A stretch of DNA of 64,000 nt from Strongylocentrotus droebachiensis (Eukaryota > Echinodermata > Echinoidea > Camarodonta > Strongylocentrotidae): positions 124,001-188,000 of the forward strand of contig JAVYIG010000166.1 in NCBI GenBank assembly GCA_035222895.1, read 5' to 3'. The translations under genes and the position numbers were made by a program. Each line of letters opens with the position of its first letter. Position 1 is the stretch's first letter. Under the pieces are notes generated by a model. The model did not search any database. It was given only the letters and a program-made list of their open reading frames with translations, and was not told the origin of the DNA. Shown one piece after another: positions 1 to 12,800 of the stretch.

Positions 1-220
1 CAAGGAATGGCATATAGGGATAAAAGCTGATAGGCTGTAAGAACAAGGACAGAAAGGCCAAGAAACAAGTGTTCTGGATATCTAAATACATTAGTACAGG
101 ATCAAACAAATGAAATTACCATTGCTGTATACTCGAGTCAGGTCTGGGCCAAAATGCATAGTGCCATTATCCTTAAATTGTTTTAATTTGCTTTATGCCA
201 GAAGCCAACTTAACTTTGAA

Positions 221-370
221 AGGCCCTGTTTCAGAAAATTTGTTATCAATAACAGGTTACAGTAACTTAAAAGCTACTGGAATTGTGGCATATGATTGGC
301 TGAGTGCCAATTCACAATAGAAATTTAGCTTTAAAAAAAAATTGATAACAATTTTTATGAAACGGGGCCC
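221..370. mobile_element. MITE-like element, family with GATTGGCTGAG core
   Basis: Inverted ends (GGCCCTGTTTCAGAAAA at left, TTTTTATGAAACGGGGCC at right) around a core containing GATTGGCTGAG. Two more members are in this window at 7267-7405 and 19767-19914 (the latter in opposite orientation). Confidence 0.65.
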
Positions 371-560
371 CCAAAGTAAGTGGCCAATGTCTTGACCAAG
401 GTGTGCATCGTGTGGCTTGGCCTAAAGGGAACAGTCTGATAAACCTATTGGTTTTAATGTCTTTTTCTGATAAATAGACCAAATACTTTGGCCAGAGAAT
501 CCCTAAATATGGGTCAACACCTTGACCAAGATTTGAATGGTCTTGCCCTATGTATTGTCT
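368..560 (+). pseudogene. ABCB6: Two decayed tandem copies of ABCB6 exon 618-813
   Basis: The blocks 368-435 and 491-560 align with 641-725 of the real exon: GGCCAATG/GGGTCAAC..., CCAAGGTGTGCATCGTGTGG and CCTAAAGGGAAC match the exon's CAAGGTGCGCATCGTCTGG and CCTAAAGGGAAC. The AAATAGACCAA acceptor region is also repeated (about 470-482 and 612-622). Spacing is about 130 and 150 bp. Block 2 aligns ungapped over 70 bp at roughly 70 percent. Both have lost the full reading frame. Confidence 0.7.
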
Positions 561-617
561 AGAGGAGGCTGCTAAATAAACCACTGTTTTAAGTTAACAT
601 GCATTTTGTTTAAATAG

Positions 618-813
618 ACCAACGAGATACCTGTGAGTGGGCCAGAAAACCCCTCAACGTGGGCCAACGCGATGCTCAAGGTGCGCATCGTCTGGCCTTA
701 CGTCTGGCCTAAAGGGAACTGCATGATGCAGATCAGGATACTGTTCTGTCTTGTCATACTGGTAGCTGGACGTGTTATCAACGTTTTTGTTCCGGTCCTC
801 AATAAGAACATAG
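618..813 (+). CDS. ABCB6: ABCB6 first visible exon
   Basis: Starts after an AAATAG acceptor and ends at GTGAGT (phase 1). It encodes the STW...VWPKGN linker, which follows TMD0 in the family, and the first core transmembrane helix (about 26 hydrophobic residues ending in [11 protein letters not shown]). Two decayed copies of this exon lie just upstream. The 5' boundary is less certain than the others because no upstream coding partner is in the window. Confidence 0.85.
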
Positions 814-3800
814 GTGAGTAGCAGGGGGAAAAATACATGGGGGCTCAGGGCGAGTTAGCCCCCGAAATGCCAAAAAGAGCCCCGAAAGTCATAGAAGAGC
901 CCCCAAAGTTTGCATAGAGTTCAATGCAAAAGAAATTAAAGAGTGTGATTTTCATGCAAGCAAGCTTGAAAAGTAGCCCCCAAAATGTTTAAAATATTTT
1001 CTTCCCTGGTGAGTAGGCGTCTAAAGGGTGATCCAATGTTTGCTCTGGAGACATTTGCTCCAGGCTCCAATTTGTCCATGATATAGGGTTAGGGTTAGGG
1101 CTGCAAATCTGTGATTGATTTTAATCTTAGTCTGATGGTTTCAAAAGATCTTAAAACATATTTCTTCTTTATTTTAATCTTTGTCTTATGGTTTCAAAAG
1201 ATCCCTTAAAACATATTTCTTCTATCAGTAACATAATGTGATTTACCTTTTTTTCTGAAATAGCTTGTGTGAAAAGTATACAAAATAGGCTGTATTCCTA
1301 ATTTTGCCTGGAGAGATTCCTAATCATTGATGTGAAAGGTTGGCAGGTACTTCTATAGAGAAAGGCTTGATTAACTGGGGTGTGATATCTACATTATATC
1401 AGATAACAAAGACAAAAACTAAATTGCAGGTTTTGAAGGAACTGTGAAAGGATGAGACGCGATGGCTCAGTGGTAGAGCAGTGGTCTCGTAACCGGGAGG
1501 TCCCGGGTTCAAGACCAAATCGATGCACTTGTGCCCCTTGGTATGGCATTAATTCTCATTGTACCTTGTCCCTCGGGAGGACTTAAAGTTGTTAACCCCC
1601 TGGTGGCTTACTTAACCCGTTGACTACTGCATTATCTAATTCCCATAGACTTAACACAGAGACCACCAGGTTCCAGTAAGCAATAGGTTAAAAGCGTACA
1701 CATACTTTCTTATCAGTCAGGTAAAACTATGTGTAGCGGTGTTTCTTTTACCTGACTGCAAAGAAAGCATAAATGCTTGTGAGTAAGCAACCAGAGGACC
1801 AACGGCTTTAGGTCCTCTCAGAGAGACCTGGTAATGAGGGTTAATGCCTTACCAAAGGGCACTAGCGCATCGCCGGATTACGAGACCACTGGTCTACCAA
1901 CTGAGCTAACACGCCAACCAAACCAACCAATAATACCAGCTTTTCAAAATGTTGCTTGTCTTTGATTCTCAGTGGATGCCCTATCCGATCCTAACCGAAC
2001 GTTTCCAGTCAGGTACATCGTATACTACGTAGGATGCAAGCTGCTGCAGGGTGGTGGCTTTGGTAACGTATATGAGGCTCTTTTATCAATTGTTCTGAAC
2101 TTTGACGATTTCATATTTGAATATATATACACATGTAGCACGTATCTTTATCAAGTCTAAATATTATCTATCTTTGTAAATAATTTTATTAGATATTTCA
2201 TTTTAAGATAAAACCAGTAAAATGGAATTGAAGAGATAAATATTGTCATTTGTTTTTTCAAAGTTGGTTCCGAAACTATAATTTCTATCAGACTTTCCAG
2301 TTCTCGACCCATCATATTTATATGGTAACCGAAAGTGCCTTTGCCAAATATACCCATGGCTAGTGCTGCCCTCTATGGCCCAATACCGTAGTTGCTGTAC
2401 AGCAAGAATTGCCTGAGCATATATCATTCAATCCAAATTTCAAGCATAACTGAGTAAGTTATTCATATGTACATGTATGTGTTCACTGTTTTGTCCTCTG
2501 CAGGTAGTCTGGGTCTTCTGAGTAACATTCGATCTCTCCTGTGGATACGAGTTCAGCAGTATACCACCAAAGGTATCATGGTCCGACTATTTGAACATCT
2601 CCACCAGTAAGTAACCATCTTTTAAAGATAATGCCCCTGTGCACTTTGAAAGAGCTTCAAAAACTTTTCCCTCTGCCTTAGCTCTGACAATCGTTGTCCA
2701 TGCTTGGAGCATTTTAAGGAATAATCCTACCAGAGGGGTGTTTCGCAAAGATTTAAGATCGACTTTAAGTTGGACTTAACTATGGCAGGCTGTTCATGCC
2801 ACTGTTTGCTCTCACTCTCTACTGGAATTAGTTTCTCAAGGGACGTACAAATCATGGTCACAAATCTACAGAATTTACCTTTTTTGATAGTTCATTATTG
2901 AAGGAAAAAATATTATCTAAAGATCATAATTGAGAGACCAATGGTGAGAGCAACCAGTGGCATGAATCAGGCCTGATAATTACCTGATTTTAAATAAGTT
3001 TCCTGATTTTGTTTAAATTTTAAATTGGTTTCCTGATTTTTTTTCTTCTTCTTCTCCTTCCCGATTTCACCCAGATTTTTCCCTATTTTCCCCCAATTTT
3101 CTTACTGAAAAGGGGGGAATGTTGTTACCAGTAGATGTCATTTTTATCCCCTGAATCCTTTTTTTTTTTATAACTCAAGGGGGGGGGGGGGGTTGAGGAA
3201 AAAAAGTTTAGTGCTCACTATCACCCCTGATGAATGGCCTGCCATGGTTTAGTCCAACTTAAGTTGATCTAGTCTTTGTGAAACACCCTCCAGGTACCCA
3301 TTTAGAATGAATCTCACCTGTGTGTTTGGTTTCAGCCTTACTAATTATTATATATCTTAAAATGCTCAAAACTCTTATAATGCATCTAGGTGGTTTGGAG
3401 AATTGTAAAGAAAATGCTCTTTGTTTTGTTTTTTCTTTCAGTTTGTCGTTACGTTGGCATCTGAACCGAAAGACGGGTGAAGTTCTCAGGATGATGGACA
3501 GAGGAACAACCAGCATCAACAGTTTACTCAGGTATTATACAGTGATTTTCATCTACATTTGCCTCTCTCCACCCGGGTGAAGTAAATGGGTCCCCGGTAG
3601 GAAGGAATTCCTTAAATGATAGTGATATACATCTACATTTACCTCTCTCCTCCCAGGTGAAGTGAATGGGTCCCCGGTAGGGTAGGAAGAAATTCATTGA
3701 TTGCTCATGCTGCCTTATTGCGTAAACCACTCTAAAACCGGGGTATAAGTAAAATTTTAGGGCCCTCATGGGGAATATTATTAATTAATGATAAGGCTAC

Positions 3801-6800
3801 CCTGCATAAAACAGACTTATTATTATTATTATGATTAATTTAAAGGTAATACAAAGTTTTGGGAAATTTTGAAAGTTGGGTGGATAGTGATTCTTTATAA
3901 TTTTGATATATTTGGATGCCCCTGTGGATGTATTATAAGCACGAGAAAATTTGGATAAATTTCAAATAGCGCCTACGGTCGTCTAATGGGAGCTGCGACC
4001 ATGAAAATTTCACAAAAATTATGTAGTTGTGATATCTAATTTCCAAATGGGAAAAACTAATCGGTTGATTCTCGTCAAGAAACATTGTTTTATAGCTTAA
4101 TTAATATCTTGACCTTGAGAGGAAGCTATACAACATAAAGAGTTTATTATTTATAATTTCATAACTTTAGACTTGATTTCAACCGCGACAACGATCAATG
4201 AATATTGTAGGATCACATATGCTTCCAATATATTCATTTGAACCAAATTCATGACCCAATACCAAAACTTTGTATTACCTTTAAGACACTTAGTAAACTA
4301 TATTGTAAAAATCAGTGCAGCAAAGTTGAACAACTTTTCTGTATAAACAAATGACAAGTGCATGGGTAGAAAACTAGCAGAACGTAACATAGGCCTTAAG
4401 CATACTCACATATATCTGTGTTACAAGATGGAGAAATGATCTGTTGAGAGCCAGAAAGATATTAAGTCATTACAAAATTAAAAAGTTAATGACCCATTGG
4501 CGTTGGCTGGAATAAAACCGCTGGTTCAAATTATCAAATATTTGTTATATCTATTTCAGCCGTCTCTGAACCGATTTTAATCAAACAAAGATGATTTTGT
4601 CATTTAATTTGTATGTTCTTTCAAATTTGACACTCATTTTTCATTATCTCAAAAAAAAATGATTTTGTGTAGCGCCCTCTGCAACAAAACTCAACTATCA
4701 CTTTGATTTTCTTTGGCGTGGCATTGTTTCGAAGCATTTTACTACCAACATCATACGTGAGTTAATTCTAAAATGTACAAATTTGTTTCTTGTATACAGC
4801 TACATCGTCTTCAACATCTTACCAACAATCGCTGATATTGTTATCGCTGTGGTCTACTTCATCAGTGCTTTCAACGCATGGTTCGGCCTGATCGTGTTTG
4901 TGGCTATGACCTTCTTTATCAGTAAGTTATTGTATGGATTCCTCATGTAGAACATAGCTAAGCTAATCTTTAATACCGTCACTTCGTGAAAATAGAGACG
5001 AATTGGTTGATGCAGGTTACAGGATGCAAGCCTTGGTTACCAACCACCCTGATAATTTCCCAATTTTTTTTCACGATTTAAATTACAATTTTCTGAATTC
5101 TTATATATTTTTTCTCCAACTGCCAGTTTTTAGATTTTTTAAATTAATTTTTTTGATTTATTCATTTATTGTTCTTATTATTTTCTTTTGAAATCATGAT
5201 TTTTTTCTCTCCCAAACGGAAAGTCCCTGAAATTGATGTAAATACGGTTTAAAATTAGGGGAGGGTTGAGGTGCCGTTTTTTCATGACTTGCTTGCACAC
5301 CTCGCGCAAGCGGTCAGATTTCTGAAATCTTTTTTTTTAAAATTCTTACTGAAATCCTTTTTTTTTTTTTAACTCTCACTATCAGCCCTGTTACAAGTCA
5401 ATTTAGTAATCAGTTTATAATTAACCTATTTTTTTTTAAAGGAAAAGTTCTTTTAATTTAAACAAAATTAAAGAGACAACTTGAAGTCATCATTTCATCA
5501 AGGATATACAGTTAGTATTAGGGTTGGAATTATTTTTTTAGGCGAGGTTTAGGGTTAGGATAAGGTATAATGTTTGGTCGTGGCTTGAAGTTGGAAATTT
5601 GGAAAGTTTGTGTGAGACTTTGGCCATGGAGCAATTGTATTTAGAGTATGTGTCGTAAAACTCCAGGACTCAGCAATATCTTTATTCTACAGGATGCCAT
5701 GAAAGCCCGCTCTGCTATTATCTGAATTGCTTTTAAAGGTAAAGACCAGTATTGGAAACGCCCCAATTTCAAAAAATGAAATGGAAGCTCTTACCAATCA
5801 TGTGAAAGAATATGTTTTGACTAATACATGATGATAACAATTTTGCCGGGAAACCGCCTACTAATTGATATATTTGGTAAATTAGTTTATCTATTGGTGT
5901 GTGAGAGATAAACGCATGTGTCTCGCATGTGTGCGTAGTCCCATATACATCTTTCTGTGTGTACAGTGCTTGTAACTTAACAAAGACTGGGCCAAATTTC
6001 TTATCATTTTGATGATTTCAGAACCTTGCAGTACACACCAATACTTATATGCTAGATGATCAACCTTTTCTGATCAATTCCACGTTTCTTTCACAATGCA
6101 ATCACATGACCATAACTGGTCTTTATCTTTAATAGTAAGATGTTTCCATACACAAACAATTAGGTAGGCTTTGTGTTTGGATGATACATGTACATGATTA
6201 ATTGTTTAGTTTCGGTTTTAATGCTGTTGCAAGAGGCTATTAATAATTTTTCATTACATCCTTTTCCTTTTTTGTTGTCTTTGATTAGCTTTCACATGGA
6301 AATTAAAAAGGAGACTCCAATCCATGTAAAAATTTCCCATCCAATATTTAAAGGAACAAATTACAAGCGGATATTATGCTTATAAATGCTGTGTCAAAGT
6401 GTCGTATAGTGGTTCATTCCGTTGACTCTCAATCCAAGGGTTGAGGGTTCAATCTCAGCCCGGCACTAACATCCTTTGGCAAGACATTTTTCCATGTTTG
6501 CCACTCTCCACCCGGATGTATAAATGGGTACCTGTTAAGTGCTGGGGTTATATTAAGTACAGGGCCCTCAAAAAGAACAGCATTGGAGCTGATTGGGCTT
6601 CCCTGGGTAAACAAAATTATTATTATTACCAATGTTTTTTGTTCTGTGCTAGTAAATGTATATTACATTCTATTCAGAATATCTGGGACCTGACATTTTC
6701 TCCTGCGGCAATTATTTGTAATGCTTTATTTTTCAAAGATGTAGGCTTAGGGATAGAGTTGCAGTTGGGTTTAGGTAATGTGAAGTGGAAGGGTTAATTA

Positions 6801-9800
6801 TAATGTTGGGTCAGGTTTGAAATGTAGAAAAATTGACGTTGCCCAAAACATCGCGCTCGCAATAGAGCCAACGTACATGTACGTGTCACTCCTTGATGTC
6901 CCCATCAATCATCATGCATTGATTCTCAAGTAGTCTTGCATAGTTTCTCAGGACCTAAGAGTTGTAGGAAACTCTCTCCCATCACCTCCCATCACCTGTC
7001 GATACAGTACTCAGTTTCTCTCTGTCAACTAGCCATCATCTAGAGTATTTTCTTTTGTATTCCAGTTGTCACCATTATTGTTACCGAGTGGAGGACAAAA
7101 TTCCGACGAGAGATGAACTTGAAGGACAACAAGATGAGACAGAAAGCCATAGACTCCTTGCTCAATTTTGAAACGGTGAGTAGAAGTTCTTTTTTTGTGT
7201 CTTAGTCTTAATATTTATATACATGTATCTTCTAAAGCTTTCTCCACATATACAACAACATATGCAATAAAACTTGTTATAAACAAAAACAAGTTACAAT
7301 AACTGTTATAAGCCTCTGAAATAGTGATATTTGATTGGCTGAGAGCTAATTTGTCATACAAATTTAGCATTTGTCACTGATATCAAGTTTTATGAAACAG
7401 GGCCCATGCGGGACAAAATAAGCATAGTGCGCTTCATATTTCTTACATCTTGCAGATATATGTTGTAAGTTAGTACACATATGACTGTTATACATGTACT
7501 TTTCATCTCCTCTTGCTACCCATTTCCAAAACGATACAATACCATTGTTTTCTGGGTCATTTGTGAATGGATCTTATGGTATTTTGGAGTGTATAGATTA
7601 CTTTTATTATGAATTTTTCAAGATGAGCTTGATATAAGTTAGAGGGTTTATGAGGTGAAAAATGAAAATATTTGTTTGACCTTTTTAAATCTTGCGGTGT
7701 AAACCGTGAATTTGAGTCCATTATTTGAATGTACAGGTATGTTGTAATTCAATAATTTGAATAAATGCCAGTTATATTAAACAAAATATGTATTCAAGCC
7801 CGTGGTATCTGCCCCTTTGGAAAAAATCCAATTGAAGATTTTAGCTTACCTTCTGATATCCCTGCGAAAGTGTAGAATTGTTTGCGTTTGGCTCATTCTT
7901 CAATGCTCCATTTAAACAATCTTAAAGGTTTTCAAGAATATAATTTCAATGCCGTTGTATATCCTGTAACAATCTTTGTTGGATAACGTAATACATTGAT
8001 CATTGTAATGTTCAGATATCTCGGTAGGTTAATGGACAAAGCTATTTAAATTGCATAAGTTTTAAAAAAAGTCATAAAGTTTAAATTGCATAGGGTTTTA
8101 AAATTGTTATGTTCAGATATCTCGGTAGGTTAATGGACAAAGCTATTTAAATTGCATAAGTTTTTAAAAAGTCATGAGGTTTAAAATCGCACAAGGTTAT
8201 TAAATTGCATAGGGTTTTAAAATTGCATAAGGTTTAAACTGCATAGGGATTTTAATTGAATAAAGTTTTGAAATTGTGTCCATTCCATTCATGTATAAGA
8301 CATAAGTTTAGAAATATCTTTAACTTGCCCTTTACATAGAAGATTTATTTTAGTGCTTGGCGTATTCTCATGATTACCACTGTTTCTTGTTTTATTTCTT
8401 AGGTAAAATACTACAACAATGAGGCATTTGAGGTCAATATCTACGATGAATGCATCACAGACTATCAGGTAAGCTTTTCTTGGTGTCATAGTCTTCAAAA
8501 GTTATCCTATTTCTAAACGATAAAAACAAATTTCTGATTGACCATCTGCTTAGTGACACACATAGATTTAGTTTTTGTTGTTATCATTGTCATTGGTATA
8601 AATTATAATTATTATTACTATGTTTGCGACTCCCAAAAGATTGTAACATTCAGTAATCTTTCCAGCAAAGATTAACAGACAGTGTCTCAGATTTTCTGTG
8701 ATGTTTTAACCAATCTTTACGCAAGAAAAGGATAAGGTAAGAATTCTTAGTAGATTTTTGTGTCAATTCGGTATATAAAAGACATATCTGCTTTAATATT
8801 CGAGGCCTGGCTGTTGACTCTCGGGGACGTTACATCCTGCCATGACCCCTCAACGCGCGCCCATCCAGGTGTGCCTCGGGGTCATGGCAGGATGTGCACG
8901 TCCCCTTGAGCCTATACAACAGCCAGGCCTCTCATAGCGGTCTCATATTATTATCTTTATTAATATTATTGTTATTATCATCATCATCATCCTCATCCTC
9001 ATCATTATAATGTCTTCTATTATGTAATCGTACAGGTGAGCGAGTGGAAGTCTACCGCATCGCTGTCCATACTGAACTCAGCCCAGAACCTTGTCATCAA
9101 CGCTGGTCTCCTGGTAGGATGCCTGCTTTGTGCTCATATCGTCTACGAAGGACAGCTCACAGTAAGTTTTTAGGGCTGGTGTTAGTGTTTAATAACTGTA
9201 AATACTGTAATGCACTGGTAAATAGGTTTATTGCCATTTGGTCTACAAATGGTTCATCTACTACCCAAGTGATCTATTCCGTATGGTCTACACCCAGCCT
9301 AAATTGGACTGAATGAACAATAGGCCAAATTATTGGAGATTAGTATACAACTAATACACAGCGGTGAGGGCATTAGTAAGAATTACCTACACAAGGTACC
9401 TTGTGTGGGTAATTTTATCAATGCCCGAACAAAGTGATGTGTATTATAGAAGAAATAATTATTACCATATGGGAATAGACTAATTGGGTAGTAGATGAAC
9501 TAGTTGTAGACCAAATGGCAATACACCGGTTAATATACAGTTGTCATTCCCACCCTTATTGTCTTGTATATCTGCAGGCAGGAGACTATGTACTGTTCTC
9601 ATCGTACATCATGCAGCTGTACAGCCCTCTCAACTTCTTTGGTACCTACTACAGGTGAGCATCAAGGTCACATTGGGTTCAGAGGTCACATTGGGGCCGG
9701 TGGGTTCAGAGGTCACATTAGGGTCGGTGGGTTCAGAGGTCACATTGGGGTCAGTGGGTTCAGAGGTCACATTGGGGCCGGTGGGTTCAGAGGTCACATT

Positions 9801-12800
9801 GGGGTTGGTGGGTTCAGAGGTCACATTGGGGTTGGTGGGTTCAGAGGTCACATTGGGGTCGGTGAGTTCAGAGGTCACATTGGGGTTGATGGGTTCTGAG
9901 GTCACATTGGGGTCGGTGGGTTCAGAGGTCACATTCGGGTCGGTGGGTTCAGAGGTCACATTGGGGTTGGTGGGTTCAGAGGTCACATTGGGGTCGGTGA
10001 GTTCAGAGGTCACATTGGGGTTGATGGGTTCTGAGGTCACATTGGGGTCAGTGGGTTCAGAGGTCACATTCAGGTCGGTGGGTTCAGAGGTCACATTGGG
10101 GTCGGTGGGTTCAGAGGTCACATTGTGGTCGGTGGGTTCAGAGGTCACATTGGGGTCGCTGGGTTCAGAGGTCACATTGGGGTCGCTGGGTTCAGTGGTC
10201 ACCTTGGGGTTGATGGGTTCAGAGGTCCCCTTGGGTTTAGAGGTCACATTGGGGTCTATAAAGGCCACTTGTCTATAGTGGCCATGAATTTTGTCTTGCT
10301 TGAGAAGAAAATGTGTGGTTGTAGAACCTGTCTAGAAAGGCCACCTTTCTACAGAGGCTACTTTTTCTGTTTTGCTTGGATGGCCTTAATGGACAGGTTT
10401 GACTGTATAGAATTAACTTCATAGAAAAAATGTAAAGCGTCATTTTTTCTGTAATCTCTTTCATCAGGAAGAAATTATGATCCATATTTCTTGTATCTTT
10501 TCTACTTTCAGAATGATACAGCAAGCCTTCATTGACATGGAAAATATGATTGATCTTTTGGAAGAGAAACAAGAGGTTAGTTTATATGCCAAAACCATTG
10601 AAGTCTCCAAACGGTTTAGAATCAGTTCACCATGGTTCTTTGCAACGCCTCAGAAATCCTCACTTTTCCAAATTTGTGAACATCCCATTTGCAATATGTT
10701 TAAAAAAAATGTGTCAATGGAATGTCGGCAAACTTGGACCTGAAATGATTTGTTTGATGCTGCCAGAAGTCTTGCATTGATTCTGACAGACTTCAGGCAA
10801 AATGGGCTTGATTCTATGGTAAATATCCTTCCTCTGTTTTCTTCAGAGTAGCTCAACTTTTTTTTTTTTTTTGGGGGGGGGGGGGGGGGGGGAGGCATCA
10901 TAATTTTTTCTCATAGTTTTTATGTATTTTATATAGTTTTTGCCAGAGCTATCTCTAGATTTACAAAGCTTAATAGCTAGTAACAATTGACTGTCCTATC
11001 TGTGTTCTTTTCTGTGTCCCATCTAGATCCAGGATGACCCTGATGCTAAGGATCTTATCGTAAGCAAAGGAAAAGTGGAGTTTGATAATGTCTCCTTCTA
11101 CTACAACGAACAGTAAGTATCGTACCAGGGGGTTGTTGCACAAAGATCCTAAGTCGAACTTAACTCTAAGTTGGACTAAAAAATTATGGAGAGCCATTTG
11201 TAGCCTTGAAAAAAAATATATTCAAAGCGAAAAATAAAGTATTTTAGACTTTGTATAAATTCCACATCAAGAACATGAAATCTCCTACATTTATAGAAAA
11301 TATGAATGATTTGAATCAACATTTTATGCCTTTTAAATTAACATTTACAAAATATTTTCATAGTTGCTAACGGCTTTCCATAATTGTTAAGTCCAACTTA
11401 GAGATAACTTCAACTTAGGATCTTTGTGAAACACCCCCCAGATCCTTGTTTCCATATGAGAGGAGTGTAATATGCAAGTCACGTTTCTGTATCCTGTGTA
11501 TCAAAGATAAGCGATTATGCAGAGCACCATTATTGCATGTAGATGTCTTTTATTTCTCACGTCCCATTCATTTACACTAAGTGAATTTCTTCATTTATTG
11601 ACAGTTAAAAGTAAAACTTTACTATAACTCACTTTCTTAGCTTAAAGACACTCAGTACTTAGCTCTCATGGGGAATTCAACACCGTTCGGGTGTTTATCC
11701 AATAAGAGGTGCTGTCAATCACCAGGATTAGCCTTCAGTTTTATGACCAGCAGGCCTTATGTAACGTACTGCGGTTTCCTTCCATTCCCCCACATGGTAA
11801 AGTCATTATCTCACTTTTCCGACACCCGAAGACTCTCTCCGAGAGACGAGGGGGTATTTTTCGATTGGCCTCCGGGTTCGCTGTGTGCAGACCTAGTACC
11901 TGTACACACATTAATGGTATTTCCACCATGTCTGGTGTCAGCGAATTATGGCCTTCTGCACATGGAAACTGATGAGTGACTCCCTTTAAGCTTATTATGT
12001 TAAATCACTAATCCACTTATTAAATACATTTACAAATTCTTTTCTTTGTTTGTTTTTCTTGTCTGCAGGAAGCCTATCTTGAGAAATGTTTCCTTTACGG
12101 TTGAACCGGGCCAAGTACTAGCTATTGTAAGTAAATCAAGTTCATGTCAAGAAATTAGTGCAGAAATATGTACAGTATGTGTGCTATAAATGTGCTGAGA
12201 TAGATAAGTGTTAAGATAATCAAGAAGGCGCGATAGCTCAGTGTAGAGCAGTGGTCTCGTGCTTGTGCCCTTTGGTAAGGCAATAATCCTCATTTTTTCA
12301 GTCAATAATGGCCTTGCAAGACTAATTAAAGCCTCAAATTTGATGGCAAATTTCACTTAAATTGTATCATGATGTGAAAGAGGATGTCATTTAATACACA
12401 CTTCAAGTGAAATTTTCTCATCAAAATTCTTGTGCTCCCATCCATTAGAGGGGCTTTAAGTGTTTTTATGCCTCCGTTACGGAGTAGCCGGAGGCATTAT
12501 GTTTTCGGGTTGTCCGTCCGTCCGTCGTACCGTCCGTCTGTCCGTACATCCCGTTCTCGTGATCGCGTTATCTGAAGAACCGATTGATGGATTCCTGCCA
12601 AACTTTGGTCATGTATGTATCTTGCAGAGCCGATGAACTGATTAGATCTTGGGGTCACGAGGTCAAAGGTCAAGGGTCACAGGGCTCATTATGTATGCAA
12701 AAACAGCTCGTGATCGCGTCATCTGAAGAACCGATTGATGGATTCCTGCTGAACTTTGGTCATGTATGTATCTTGCAGAGCCGATGAACTGATTAGATTT

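Larger units (their letters stand above)
814..1972. other. ABCB6 intron with a tail-to-tail pair of tRNA-derived SINEs
   Basis: The intron holds the SINE pair at about 1455-1915, listed separately. Around 1083-1103 there are 2-3 copies of TAGGGT, too few to be a telomeric tract. Nothing else is supported. Confidence 0.6.

Noticed and set aside
1083..1103. Telomere-like TAGGGTTAGGG
   Set aside because: Only two to three units; common by chance and far too short for an interstitial telomere.
1455..1530. tRNA gene candidate with CGT anticodon
   Set aside because: A and B boxes are good, but the anticodon and acceptor stems do not pair, and the same body recurs inverted nearby. It is a SINE.
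9541..10278. Long open frames on both strands rich in GSEVTLG or NPNVTSEPT repeats
   Set aside because: Direct translation of the 27-bp minisatellite, whose unit is a multiple of three and lacks stops. It lies in an intron after exon 9578-9654.
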